This document shows, piece after piece, positions 1 through 5,947 of a DNA stretch of 5,947 nucleotides (within the stretch, counting starts at the first letter, position 1; the number at the start of each line of letters is the position of its first letter). The notes beneath the pieces are model-generated. The model had not been told where the DNA came from, did not search any database, and saw nothing but the letters and a program-made list of their open reading frames with translations. Source of the stretch: an uncultured Sphingomonadaceae bacterium (GTDB taxonomy: Bacteria; Pseudomonadota; Alphaproteobacteria; Sphingomonadales; Sphingomonadaceae). The stretch covers positions 1 through 5,947 of the forward strand of contig CAKZSF010000340.1 in the NCBI GenBank assembly GCA_937920575.1, given 5' to 3'. A program made the translations under genes and the position numbers.

Positions 1-1355
1 TGGAAGGAAAGCTCTCTTTGTTGCGCTCTGACGGCGGCTTGATGAGCAGCCACAAGGCGGAAGAACACCCGGTCAATATCCTGATGTCTGGCCCGGCGGG
101 CGGGGTAACCGGCGCAAAATGGGTCGGCAAGCATGCCGGACTGAAGAACATTCTAACACTGGATGTGGGTGGTACATCGACCGATGTGGCGCTGATCGAA
201 GGGTTGGAGGCGCGGCGTGTTCGCACCACCGAGGTCGGCCATTTGTCGGTACGCGCTTCAGCGCTTGATGTGAAAACGGTGGGGGCAGGCGGCGGCTCGA
301 TCGCGCATGTTCCTGAATTGACCAAAGCGCTGCGAGTTGGCCCGGAAAGCGCGGGTGCAGTGCCGGGACCGGTTGCCTATAACAAGGGCGGCACGCTGCC
401 GACTGTTACCGACGCCAATGTAGTGCTGGGCTATTTGCCTGAGGATTTGCTCGGCGGCGCGTTCCAGCTTGACCGCGAAGGCGCGAAAGCAGCGGTGCAA
501 ACGATCGCCGATGCGCTGGGCGTTAGCCTGATGGAGGCGGCACGCGGGATCATCGATATCGTCAATGAGAACATGTTCGGCGCTTTGCGGATGATCAGCG
601 TGCAACAGGGTTATGATCCGCGCGAGTTTGCGTTGATGGGCTTTGGCGGAGCGGGGCCTTTGCATGTGAACGCAGTGGCAAAGCTGATGGGCAGCTGGCC
701 TGCGGTCTCGCCCGTATCGCCCGGTGTGCTGTGCGCGCTGGGTGACGCGACGACACAAATGCGGACGGAAACGGCGCGCAGCTTCTCCAAATTGGCCAAG
801 GATACGAGCATCGCAGACCTCCAGACGGTGCTGGACGAAATGTCGGACCAGACACGCGGAGAGTTGCTGGCCGATGGTGTCGCTGAGGATCAGATAGCGA
901 GCCAGTTCGAAGTTGATGTGCGCTACGCCGGGCAAGCGTTCGAAGTGCCGCTAACGATCGACAAGACCGTGCTGGAGGCGGATGGGATCGAGGGTATTCT
1001 TGCCCGCTTTGACGAGGAGCATTTGCGGCTCTTCACTTTTAATATGGATACGCCGCATGAAATCGTGAATTTGCGCGCAGTGGCGTTGGGTCAGGCTCCG
1101 GCCCTACCTGCACAAGAGTTGCCGCAAGGCGATGGTGATCCGTCGGCGGCAAAGATCCGTGATCACACGTTGTGGATGGACGGGCGTGAGCAGGCAGCGG
1201 TGATTTATGACCGTGCAAAGCTGCGGCAAGGGGACATGATCCCCGGTCCTGCGATCATCACAGAAATGGACTCGACCACATTGGTTGAGAGCGGGTGCAC
1301 CGCGCGCGTCGACAAGGTCGGCAACATCCTCATCAATCTTGAGCAGGAGGGCTAA
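1..1355 (+). CDS. Hydantoinase/oxoprolinase family subunit A, 5'-truncated by window edge
   Basis: The reading frame is open from base 3 to the TAA at 1353-1355, giving about 450 visible residues. HyuA-type proteins are about 680-700 residues long, so roughly the first 230-250 lie outside the window; the TTG at 18 is internal, not a start. Family motifs appear in order: SGPAGGV (bases 87-107), the ATP phosphate-binding loop DVGGTSTDV (162-188) of the ASKHA fold, GAGGGSIAHV (from 285), VGPESAGAVPGPVAYNKGG (from 336) with TVTDANVVLGYL after it, GFGGAGPLHVNAVAKL (from 640), and near the end GPAIITEMDSTTLVESG. In 5-oxoprolinase, N-methylhydantoinase and acetone carboxylase this subunit binds and uses ATP to activate the substrate. 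It is presumably cytoplasmic and partners the HyuB subunit encoded four bases downstream. Family assignment is firm; hydrolase versus carboxylase activity and the substrate are unknown. Confidence 0.93.
   Translation, partial: EGKLSLLRSDGGLMSSHKAEEHPVNILMSGPAGGVTGAKWVGKHAGLKNILTLDVGGTSTDVALIEGLEARRVRTTEVGHLSVRASALDVKTVGAGGGSIAHVPELTKALRVGPESAGAVPGPVAYNKGGTLPTVTDANVVLGYLPEDLLGGAFQLDREGAKAAVQTIADALGVSLMEAARGIIDIVNENMFGALRMISVQQGYDPREFALMGFGGAGPLHVNAVAKLMGSWPAVSPVSPGVLCALGDATTQMRTETARSFSKLAKDTSIADLQTVLDEMSDQTRGELLADGVAEDQIASQFEVDVRYAGQAFEVPLTIDKTVLEADGIEGILARFDEEHLRLFTFNMDTPHEIVNLRAVALGQAPALPAQELPQGDGDPSAAKIRDHTLWMDGREQAAVIYDRAKLRQGDMIPGPAIITEMDSTTLVESGCTARVDKVGNILINLEQEG
1345..1350 (+). promoter_or_regulatory. 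Ribosome binding site for the HyuB-like gene
   Basis: A perfect AGGAGG lies inside the last codons of the upstream gene, nine bases before the ATG at 1360. It decides the start: the same frame is open upstream to an ATG at 1285, but that start would lie deep in the HyuA gene, and the 25 extra residues look like out-of-frame translation rather than family sequence. Confidence 0.85.
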
Positions 1356-1359
1356 AGCG

Positions 1360-3267
1360 ATGCCCGCACAAATCATCGAAACCAATACGACTCCGTTCAC
1401 GCCGGTCGAAATTGACCCGGTAACGTTGGACATTATCGAAAACGCGCTGCGCAATGCCCGCATTGAAATGGACGCAACGCTCGTGCGCACGGCAATGTCG
1501 CCCGGCATCCGCGAACAAGGCGATGCATTCCCTCTGATCGCTGCCCCCACTGGCGAGATGATCGTGGGGCAGTTCGGCAGCTTTATCGACGGCTTCCTAA
1601 AACAGTTTGATGGGACGCTGGAGGATGGCGATATGATCTTCCTGTCCGATCCCTATTCCTGCGATGGCGCTGTTAGCCACTCCAACGACTGGCTCGTCCT
1701 GTTGCCGGTGTTCAAAGATGGGCGGCTGATCGCGTACACTGCAATGTTCGGTCACCAGAGCGATATTGGCGGCAGTGTCCCCGGCTCCATGCCCATCGGC
1801 GCAAGCTCCATCTTTGAAGAAGGTGTGCGCATTCCCCCGGTCAAGATATGGAAGAAGGGCGAGTATAATGATGATCTGATGAAGCTCGTCATGCACCAGA
1901 CCAGGACGCCCGATTGGTGTCAGGCCGACCTCAACGCGCTGATCGCATCATGCCGCGTGGCGTCCAAACGTGTGGTCGAAATGGCCGACCGGTTCGGTGA
2001 TGATGTCTATGTCTCTGCCACGAAGGAATTGCTGGCGCGCAACCACCGCGCGATGAAGGCTTTGCTGGGTCAGGCTGTTTCTGAAACCAAGGTCAGCTTC
2101 GAAGATTACCTGTGTGATGATGGCAAGGGATATGGCCCTTACAAGATCAAATGCACCATGTGGCGCGAGGGCGAGACAGTCATTCTCGACTTTGACGGAA
2201 CCGATCCGCAATCAGCCGCCTCGATCAATTTCCTGCTGAATGAGAACATGTTCAAAATGTTCTTCGGCATCTACATGATCATGGTGTTTGATCCGCAGAT
2301 CCTGTTCAATGACGGGTTCTACGACCTGATCGAGGTGCGCATCCCAGAGGGGTCGCTGCTCAAGCCGCAATTCCCTGCTGCGTTGTCGGGTCGTACCCAT
2401 GCGTTGGGGCGGATTTTCGACATCCTCGGCGGTCTGCTGGGTCAAGGCACGCCGGAGTTTCTCAACGCCGCAGGGTTCAGCTCATCGCCGCACTTGTTCT
2501 ACTCAGGTTGGGACAACCGCAAAGGCAAAGTCAGCGATAGCAAGCCCGACTGGTTCCAGCTGTTCCAGATTGGCTTTGGCGGGATTCCCGGACGTCCATT
2601 GGGTGATGGGCCGGATGGCCACTCCCTGTGGCCCGGCTTCACCAACGTGCCGAACGAGTTTCTAGAGCGCTACTTCCCGCTGCGAATCGAACGCTACTCA
2701 ACCGAGCCTGATAGCGGCGGCGCGGGTTTGCACCGGGGCGGCAACGGCATTCATATGACGTACCGCTTTCTGGCTGATGGAGCGATTGCGATCCATGATG
2801 ACCGCTGGTTTGTACCCCCCTGGGGCGTGAATGGCGGCCACCCTGGTATGCGGGCCAAGAAGGTGCTCGAACGCGCTGATGGCACGAGCGAAATCGTTGG
2901 CAACAAAATCGAGGATGTCGAAGTGAAGGCTGGCGATCTGTTGCACTTTATCACTTGGGGTGGAGGCGGCTGGGGCGATCCGCTGGAGCGGGATCCCGAG
3001 ACTGTCGGGCTCGAGATCCGGCAGGGACTGGTGACGCCGCAGGGCGCGCGGGCTTATGGTGTGGTCGCTGATGAAGGCGGCGTGATCGACAGCGCGGCGA
3101 CCGCGCAGTTGCGGACTGACATGAAAGCCAATCGCGGGGAATTGTCGCTGTTCGATTACGGGCCGGGCATCGAGGAATTGCGTGCTGCATGCGAAGCGGA
3201 AACGGGCCTGCCCGCACCAATCCAGCCGGTTTGGCATGACGAGAATTCCAATGAGGCAGCAGCATGA
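1360..3267 (+). CDS. Hydantoinase B/oxoprolinase family protein (HyuB-like, acetone-carboxylase alpha-related)
   Basis: Complete protein of 635 residues, catalytic partner of the HyuA-like subunit. Family landmarks are: the N-terminal DPVTLDIIENALRNARIEMD (residues 19-38), FLSDPYS (94-100), SHSNDW (106-111), GHQSDIGGSVPGSMPIGASS (131-150), EEGVRIPPVKI (153-163), FPAALSGRTHALGRIFDILGG (338-358), EPDSGGAGLHRGGNGI (449-464), PPWGVNGGHPG (486-496) and WGGGGWGDPLERDP (533-546). His107, Asp110 and His132 have the same spacing (3, then 22) as the Mn ligands I recall for acetone carboxylase alpha (His150, Asp153, His175), so a metal site is probably retained. The protein is longer than many HyuB proteins (about 520-590) but shorter than acetone carboxylase alpha (about 770). 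The extra length includes a tail after residue 546 with LSLFDYGPGIEELRAACEAETG. No signal peptide is visible. It is probably an ATP-dependent amidohydrolase or carboxylase subunit; the substrate is unknown. Confidence 0.93.
   Translation: MPAQIIETNTTPFTPVEIDPVTLDIIENALRNARIEMDATLVRTAMSPGIREQGDAFPLIAAPTGEMIVGQFGSFIDGFLKQFDGTLEDGDMIFLSDPYSCDGAVSHSNDWLVLLPVFKDGRLIAYTAMFGHQSDIGGSVPGSMPIGASSIFEEGVRIPPVKIWKKGEYNDDLMKLVMHQTRTPDWCQADLNALIASCRVASKRVVEMADRFGDDVYVSATKELLARNHRAMKALLGQAVSETKVSFEDYLCDDGKGYGPYKIKCTMWREGETVILDFDGTDPQSAASINFLLNENMFKMFFGIYMIMVFDPQILFNDGFYDLIEVRIPEGSLLKPQFPAALSGRTHALGRIFDILGGLLGQGTPEFLNAAGFSSSPHLFYSGWDNRKGKVSDSKPDWFQLFQIGFGGIPGRPLGDGPDGHSLWPGFTNVPNEFLERYFPLRIERYSTEPDSGGAGLHRGGNGIHMTYRFLADGAIAIHDDRWFVPPWGVNGGHPGMRAKKVLERADGTSEIVGNKIEDVEVKAGDLLHFITWGGGGWGDPLERDPETVGLEIRQGLVTPQGARAYGVVADEGGVIDSAATAQLRTDMKANRGELSLFDYGPGIEELRAACEAETGLPAPIQPVWHDENSNEAAA
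3253..3256 (+). promoter_or_regulatory. Ribosome binding site for the CoA-transferase gene
   Basis: GAGG sits seven bases before the ATG at 3264, within the last codons of the HyuB-like gene. Together with the ATGA stop/start overlap it supports this start and suggests translational coupling. The nearby ATG at 3251 is in another frame. Confidence 0.6.
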
Positions 3268-4472
3268 GCGATGCTTCCCAATTGAACGCACCGGGCGCGC
3301 TTGAAGGCTTGCGTGTTATCGAAATGGGGCAACTGCTTGCTGGTCCGTTCTGCGGCCAGTTGCTCGGCGATATGGGCGCGGATGTCATCAAGATCGAACC
3401 ACCCGGCAAGGGTGACCCGATGCGCGATTGGGGGCAGGGCGAGGAGAAAGTCCAGTGGGAGGTTATTGCCCGCAACAAGCGATCTGTGACGTGCAATCTG
3501 CGCGTTTCAGAGGGGCAGGAAATCGCCCGCAAGTTGATCGCAACTGCCGATGTTCTGGTCGAGAACTTTAAGCCTGGAACGTTGGAGAAATGGGGTCTCG
3601 CGCCCGAAGATCTCCATGCGATCAACCCCGGTCTGATCATCGCGCGCATGTCTGGCTATGGCCAAACGGGGCCTTATTCCTCCCGCGCCGGTTTTGGCGG
3701 CATTGGCGAGGCAATGGGTGGATGGCGGTATATCGTCGGTGATCCCGACCGCCCGCCTGCGCGTATGGGCGTGTCGATAGGCGATTCACTATGCGCCACC
3801 TACGGTACAATGGGTGTGCTGGCAGCGCTGCATCACCGCAACAAGACGGGCGAGGGCCAGGTTATCGACACCGCACTGTACGAGGCGGTCTTGCAGGTGA
3901 TGGAAGGGCTGGTCCCCGAATATGATCACAATGGCTTCGTACGGGAACGTTCCGGTTCGATTCTCCCCGGCATCGCACCCAGCAACGTTTATTCCTGCAA
4001 AGACGGCCCGTTCATGATTGGGGCCAACAATGACGCAATTTTTGCGCGTTTGACGCAAGCAATGGGGCAGCCAGAACTCGCCGAAGATCCCGAGTATCAG
4101 ACTCACTTGGCACGCGGTCGCAATCAGACTGTGCTGGATGACATGATCAATGAATGGACAGGAACGCTCACCATCGAAGAAGTCGATGCGCTGATGATCG
4201 AGTATTCAATCCCTGCAGGGCGTGTCTACACCGCGAAAGACATGCTGGACGACCCGCATTTCAAAGCGCGCGAGGCGATTGTTGAGGTTGAAACTGAAAA
4301 GCATGGCAAGCTCAAAATGCAGAATGCTTTCCCGCGCTTTTCAAAATCCGCATCCGGTTTTCGCACACCTGCTCCGGCTTGTCCCGGGCAACACAATGAG
4401 CAGATATTCAGCGATATTCTGGGATGGGACAAGCAAGAGTTAGAGCAGAACCGCAGCAAGGGTTTGATCTAA
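3264..4472 (+). CDS. Class III (CaiB/BaiF family) CoA-transferase
   Basis: Complete protein of 402 residues, the usual length for this family. Such enzymes move coenzyme A from a donor thioester (often succinyl-CoA or formyl-CoA) to a carboxylic acid through an aspartyl-CoA anhydride. The N-terminus carries the signature LEGLRVIEMGQLLAGPFCGQ (residues 13-32), followed by LGDMGADVIKIEPPGKGDP (34-52), ARNKRSVTCNL (69-79) and ADVLVENFKPGTLEKWGL (95-112). The likely catalytic aspartate is Asp174 in SIGDSLCATYG (bases 3783-3785), matching Asp169 of formyl-CoA transferase. The small domain is recognisable by EYSIPAGRVYTAKDMLDDPHF (from residue 313). The start overlaps the HyuB stop by four bases, so the gene is almost certainly co-transcribed with hyuAB-like genes and may activate the acid they make. 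Acceptor and donor cannot be told from sequence, and family names such as carnitine or formyl-CoA transferase should not be copied over. Confidence 0.95.
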   Translation: MSDASQLNAPGALEGLRVIEMGQLLAGPFCGQLLGDMGADVIKIEPPGKGDPMRDWGQGEEKVQWEVIARNKRSVTCNLRVSEGQEIARKLIATADVLVENFKPGTLEKWGLAPEDLHAINPGLIIARMSGYGQTGPYSSRAGFGGIGEAMGGWRYIVGDPDRPPARMGVSIGDSLCATYGTMGVLAALHHRNKTGEGQVIDTALYEAVLQVMEGLVPEYDHNGFVRERSGSILPGIAPSNVYSCKDGPFMIGANNDAIFARLTQAMGQPELAEDPEYQTHLARGRNQTVLDDMINEWTGTLTIEEVDALMIEYSIPAGRVYTAKDMLDDPHFKAREAIVEVETEKHGKLKMQNAFPRFSKSASGFRTPAPACPGQHNEQIFSDILGWDKQELEQNRSKGLI

Positions 4473-4498
4473 CGACCTGTTTGGCCACGACTGCTTCC
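4473..4498. other. Short convergent intergenic gap
   Basis: Only 26 bases separate the TAA of the CoA-transferase gene (4470-4472) from the stop of the opposing gene (TAG on the - strand, 4499-4501). There is no GC-rich stem followed by a T-run on either strand here. The two transcripts must end inside, or run into, each other's coding regions. Confidence 0.8.
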
Positions 4499-5947
4499 CT
4501 ATTTGAGCTGGATTTTCCGCCCGGCCGTTAGCTGATCTGCGGCGCCGACAATGGCGTCGGCGTCGATCATGAAATGCCCGTACAGATCGGAGATCGTTCC
4601 CGTTTGTCCGAAATGTTCGACACCCAGCGGGGCCACGGCATGACCTCTGACGCCGCCAATCCAAGCCAGTGTTGCCGGATGCCCGTCCGTCACGGTGATC
4701 ATCGTCGCATTGCGCGGGACCGTTTCCAGCAGGCGCTCTATCTGGCTGGTTGCACTTGCGTGACCGCGCGCTCTGGCCCGCCGAGCAGCCGTCCATCCGG
4801 AATTGAGTCTGTCAGAACTGGTCACCGACAACACTGCGATGTCGCGGCGGTCATTGCCGATCCGTCCTGCAGCCTCAAGAACTTCTGGCGCAACGCACCC
4901 TTGATAAGCGATGACGATTTCCGTGTTCGGGCTGGGCTCTCTCAACCAGTAGGCGCCATCAATTACGCCGCGGCGGAACTCTTCATCCTCGCGCGGCCGT
5001 GAGTGTATTTGTTCGATCTGGCGAGTGGTCAAACGCAGGTAGATAGAGCCACCGGTTTCATCGCGAAGCCACGTTCGCTCATCCGGGTCACCATCGCCAT
5101 CCCGCTGCATATAGTCGAATGACCAATCCATGATGATTGACAGCTCGTCCAAATAGGCCGGTTCGAAACTGACGAGGCCGTCCTGGCTCATTCCGATCAG
5201 TTGCGCTCCAATGGATTGGTGTGCGCCGCCTTCAGGGGCCAAGGTGACGCCCGATGGAGTTCCGACGATCATAAAACGGGAATCCTGATAACAGGCGTAA
5301 TTCAGAGCATCGAGACCGCGCGCGACGAATGGGTCATAAACCGTACCAATCGGCAGCAGACGTTCGCCGAACAGAGAATGAGAAAGCCCTGCCGCGCCGA
5401 GCAGCAGGAAAAGGTTCATCTCAGCAATCCCAAGTTCGATATGCTGCCCTTCGGGAGAGAATTTCCATTTCTGCGCTGATGGAATTCGCTGATCGCGAAA
5501 CGTGTCTGCGATACCAACGCGGCTGAACAGGCCTTGACGGTTCACCCATCCGCCGAGATTTGTCGAAACCGTTACATCAGGCGAAGTGGTGACGATCCGA
5601 TCGGCGATCGGCGCATCTGATTTGGCGATGGTGTCGAGTATTTTCCCGAAGCCCGTCTGAGTCGATGCCAATCGGTCGTCCAGAAAGATCGGCCCTTCGC
5701 TTGCCACTGTCTTGGCTGAATGACGGCGTGAGCCTGCTTTGAAGAATTCAGCCTTGTCGAGCGTCGCCTGCGTTTTCTCAGGATCCGCTTGGCCGGCAAG
5801 CTTGTCCCATTCCTTGCCTTCAGGGATGCCCATCCGTTTCTGGAACTCAGCCATCTGTGCCTTGTTCATCAGGCCTGCGTGATTGTCTTTGTGGCCAGCC
5901 AGAGGAGTGCCCCATCCCTTGATCGTATAGGCCAGAAAGACGGTCGG
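4499..5947 (-). CDS. Transketolase / AceE-like thiamine-diphosphate enzyme, N-terminus cut by window edge
   Basis: The frame is open from the right edge to the TAG at 4499-4501, giving 482 visible residues. The ATG at 5869 is internal, because family sequence continues upstream of it (PTVFLAYTIKGWGTPL, then HKDNHAGLM). That stretch ends the N-terminal diphosphate-binding domain, and its His probably matches the active-site loop His of AceE-type E1. Next is the pyrimidine-binding domain. The Glu of ELGIAEMN (bases 5420-5422) fits the conserved Glu that contacts N1' of thiamine, and APEGGAHQS follows (from about 5239 downward). A C-terminal transketolase-type domain follows, with SVTSSDRLNSGW and LGVEHFGQTGTISDLYGHF near the end. 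The arrangement resembles homodimeric pyruvate dehydrogenase E1 and related proteins annotated as transketolase in alphaproteobacteria (about 780-890 residues). It would act in the cytoplasm on a 2-oxo acid or ketose phosphate. Classical transketolase is less likely, and true AceE cannot be confirmed without the N-terminus. It converges on the neighbouring operon. Confidence 0.85.
   Translation of the reverse strand, partial: PTVFLAYTIKGWGTPLAGHKDNHAGLMNKAQMAEFQKRMGIPEGKEWDKLAGQADPEKTQATLDKAEFFKAGSRRHSAKTVASEGPIFLDDRLASTQTGFGKILDTIAKSDAPIADRIVTTSPDVTVSTNLGGWVNRQGLFSRVGIADTFRDQRIPSAQKWKFSPEGQHIELGIAEMNLFLLLGAAGLSHSLFGERLLPIGTVYDPFVARGLDALNYACYQDSRFMIVGTPSGVTLAPEGGAHQSIGAQLIGMSQDGLVSFEPAYLDELSIIMDWSFDYMQRDGDGDPDERTWLRDETGGSIYLRLTTRQIEQIHSRPREDEEFRRGVIDGAYWLREPSPNTEIVIAYQGCVAPEVLEAAGRIGNDRRDIAVLSVTSSDRLNSGWTAARRARARGHASATSQIERLLETVPRNATMITVTDGHPATLAWIGGVRGHAVAPLGVEHFGQTGTISDLYGHFMIDADAIVGAADQLTAGRKIQLK
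4541..4564. repeat. Inverted repeat (possible hairpin) inside the 3' end of the transketolase-like gene
   Basis: CGCCGAC (4543-4549) and GTCGGCG (4556-4562) are perfect inverted copies around a six-base loop. One G-T and one G-C pair could extend the stem outward. It lies about 70 bases past the CoA-transferase stop and within the codons for DADAIVGAAD of the opposing gene. No T-run follows on either strand, so it is not a standard intrinsic terminator. It may simply reflect GC-rich Ala/Asp/Gly codons. Confidence 0.35.

Noticed and set aside
258..935. Long open frame of 225 codons on the - strand inside the HyuA gene
   Set aside because: It is rich in Arg, His and Ala, shows no recognisable motif and lies wholly antisense to a well-supported gene; a typical GC-rich shadow frame.
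1285..1359. Upstream extension of the HyuB-like gene to an ATG at 1285
   Set aside because: It would overlap the HyuA gene by about 70 bases, its residues are low-complexity Ala/Arg/Ser unlike the family, and AGGAGG supports the ATG at 1360.
2951..3649. 232-codon - strand open frame across the HyuB/CoA-transferase junction
   Set aside because: Composition is dominated by Arg, Pro and Ser, no family motif is visible, and both genes it opposes are strongly supported.
4541..4564. Intrinsic terminator at the 7-bp inverted repeat
   Set aside because: No T-run follows the stem on either strand and it is embedded in conserved coding sequence; kept only as a possible hairpin.
4574..5002. 142-codon + strand open frame inside the transketolase-like gene
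   Set aside because: No recognisable domain or ribosome binding site; the opposite strand encodes clear family sequence throughout.
5867..5869. ATG at 5869 (- strand) as the true start of the transketolase-like gene
   Set aside because: In-frame sequence upstream up to the window edge matches the conserved end of the N-terminal domain, so the gene starts beyond the window.

Overview
The window is four protein-coding genes packed almost wall to wall. Its moderately high GC (high fifties percent, judged by eye), very short gene spacing, mixed codon use and protein families suggest an alphaproteobacterium. A sphingomonad or Erythrobacter-like organism is plausible, but this is an inference from style and not proven by any marker. 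There is no RNA gene, mobile element, CRISPR array or long non-coding stretch.

Left part (1-4472, + strand): three genes that look like one transcription unit. First is the C-terminal two thirds of a hydantoinase/oxoprolinase subunit A (HyuA-like, ATP-binding ASKHA fold), cut by the left edge. Four bases after its stop comes a complete HyuB-like subunit of 635 residues. Its stop overlaps by four bases (ATGA) the start of a complete class III (CaiB/BaiF, Frc-like) CoA-transferase of 402 residues. HyuA and HyuB relatives form ATP-dependent complexes: 5-oxoprolinase, N-methylhydantoinase, acetone carboxylase and acetophenone carboxylase. Such a complex either opens a cyclic amide or carboxylates a ketone, and both give a carboxylic acid. 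A co-translated CoA-transferase could then turn that acid into a CoA thioester for breakdown. The substrate cannot be read from the sequence.

Right part (4499-5947, - strand): the C-terminal part of a thiamine-diphosphate enzyme of the transketolase / homodimeric pyruvate dehydrogenase E1 (AceE-like) superfamily, cut by the right edge so that its N-terminal cofactor domain is missing. It converges on the CoA-transferase gene with only 26 bases between the two stop codons. No functional link between it and the left operon is evident.

No promoter can be placed, because the upstream regions of both transcription units lie outside the window. I see no convincing new system. The most interesting point is the tight coupling of a metal-site-bearing HyuAB pair to a CoA-transferase.
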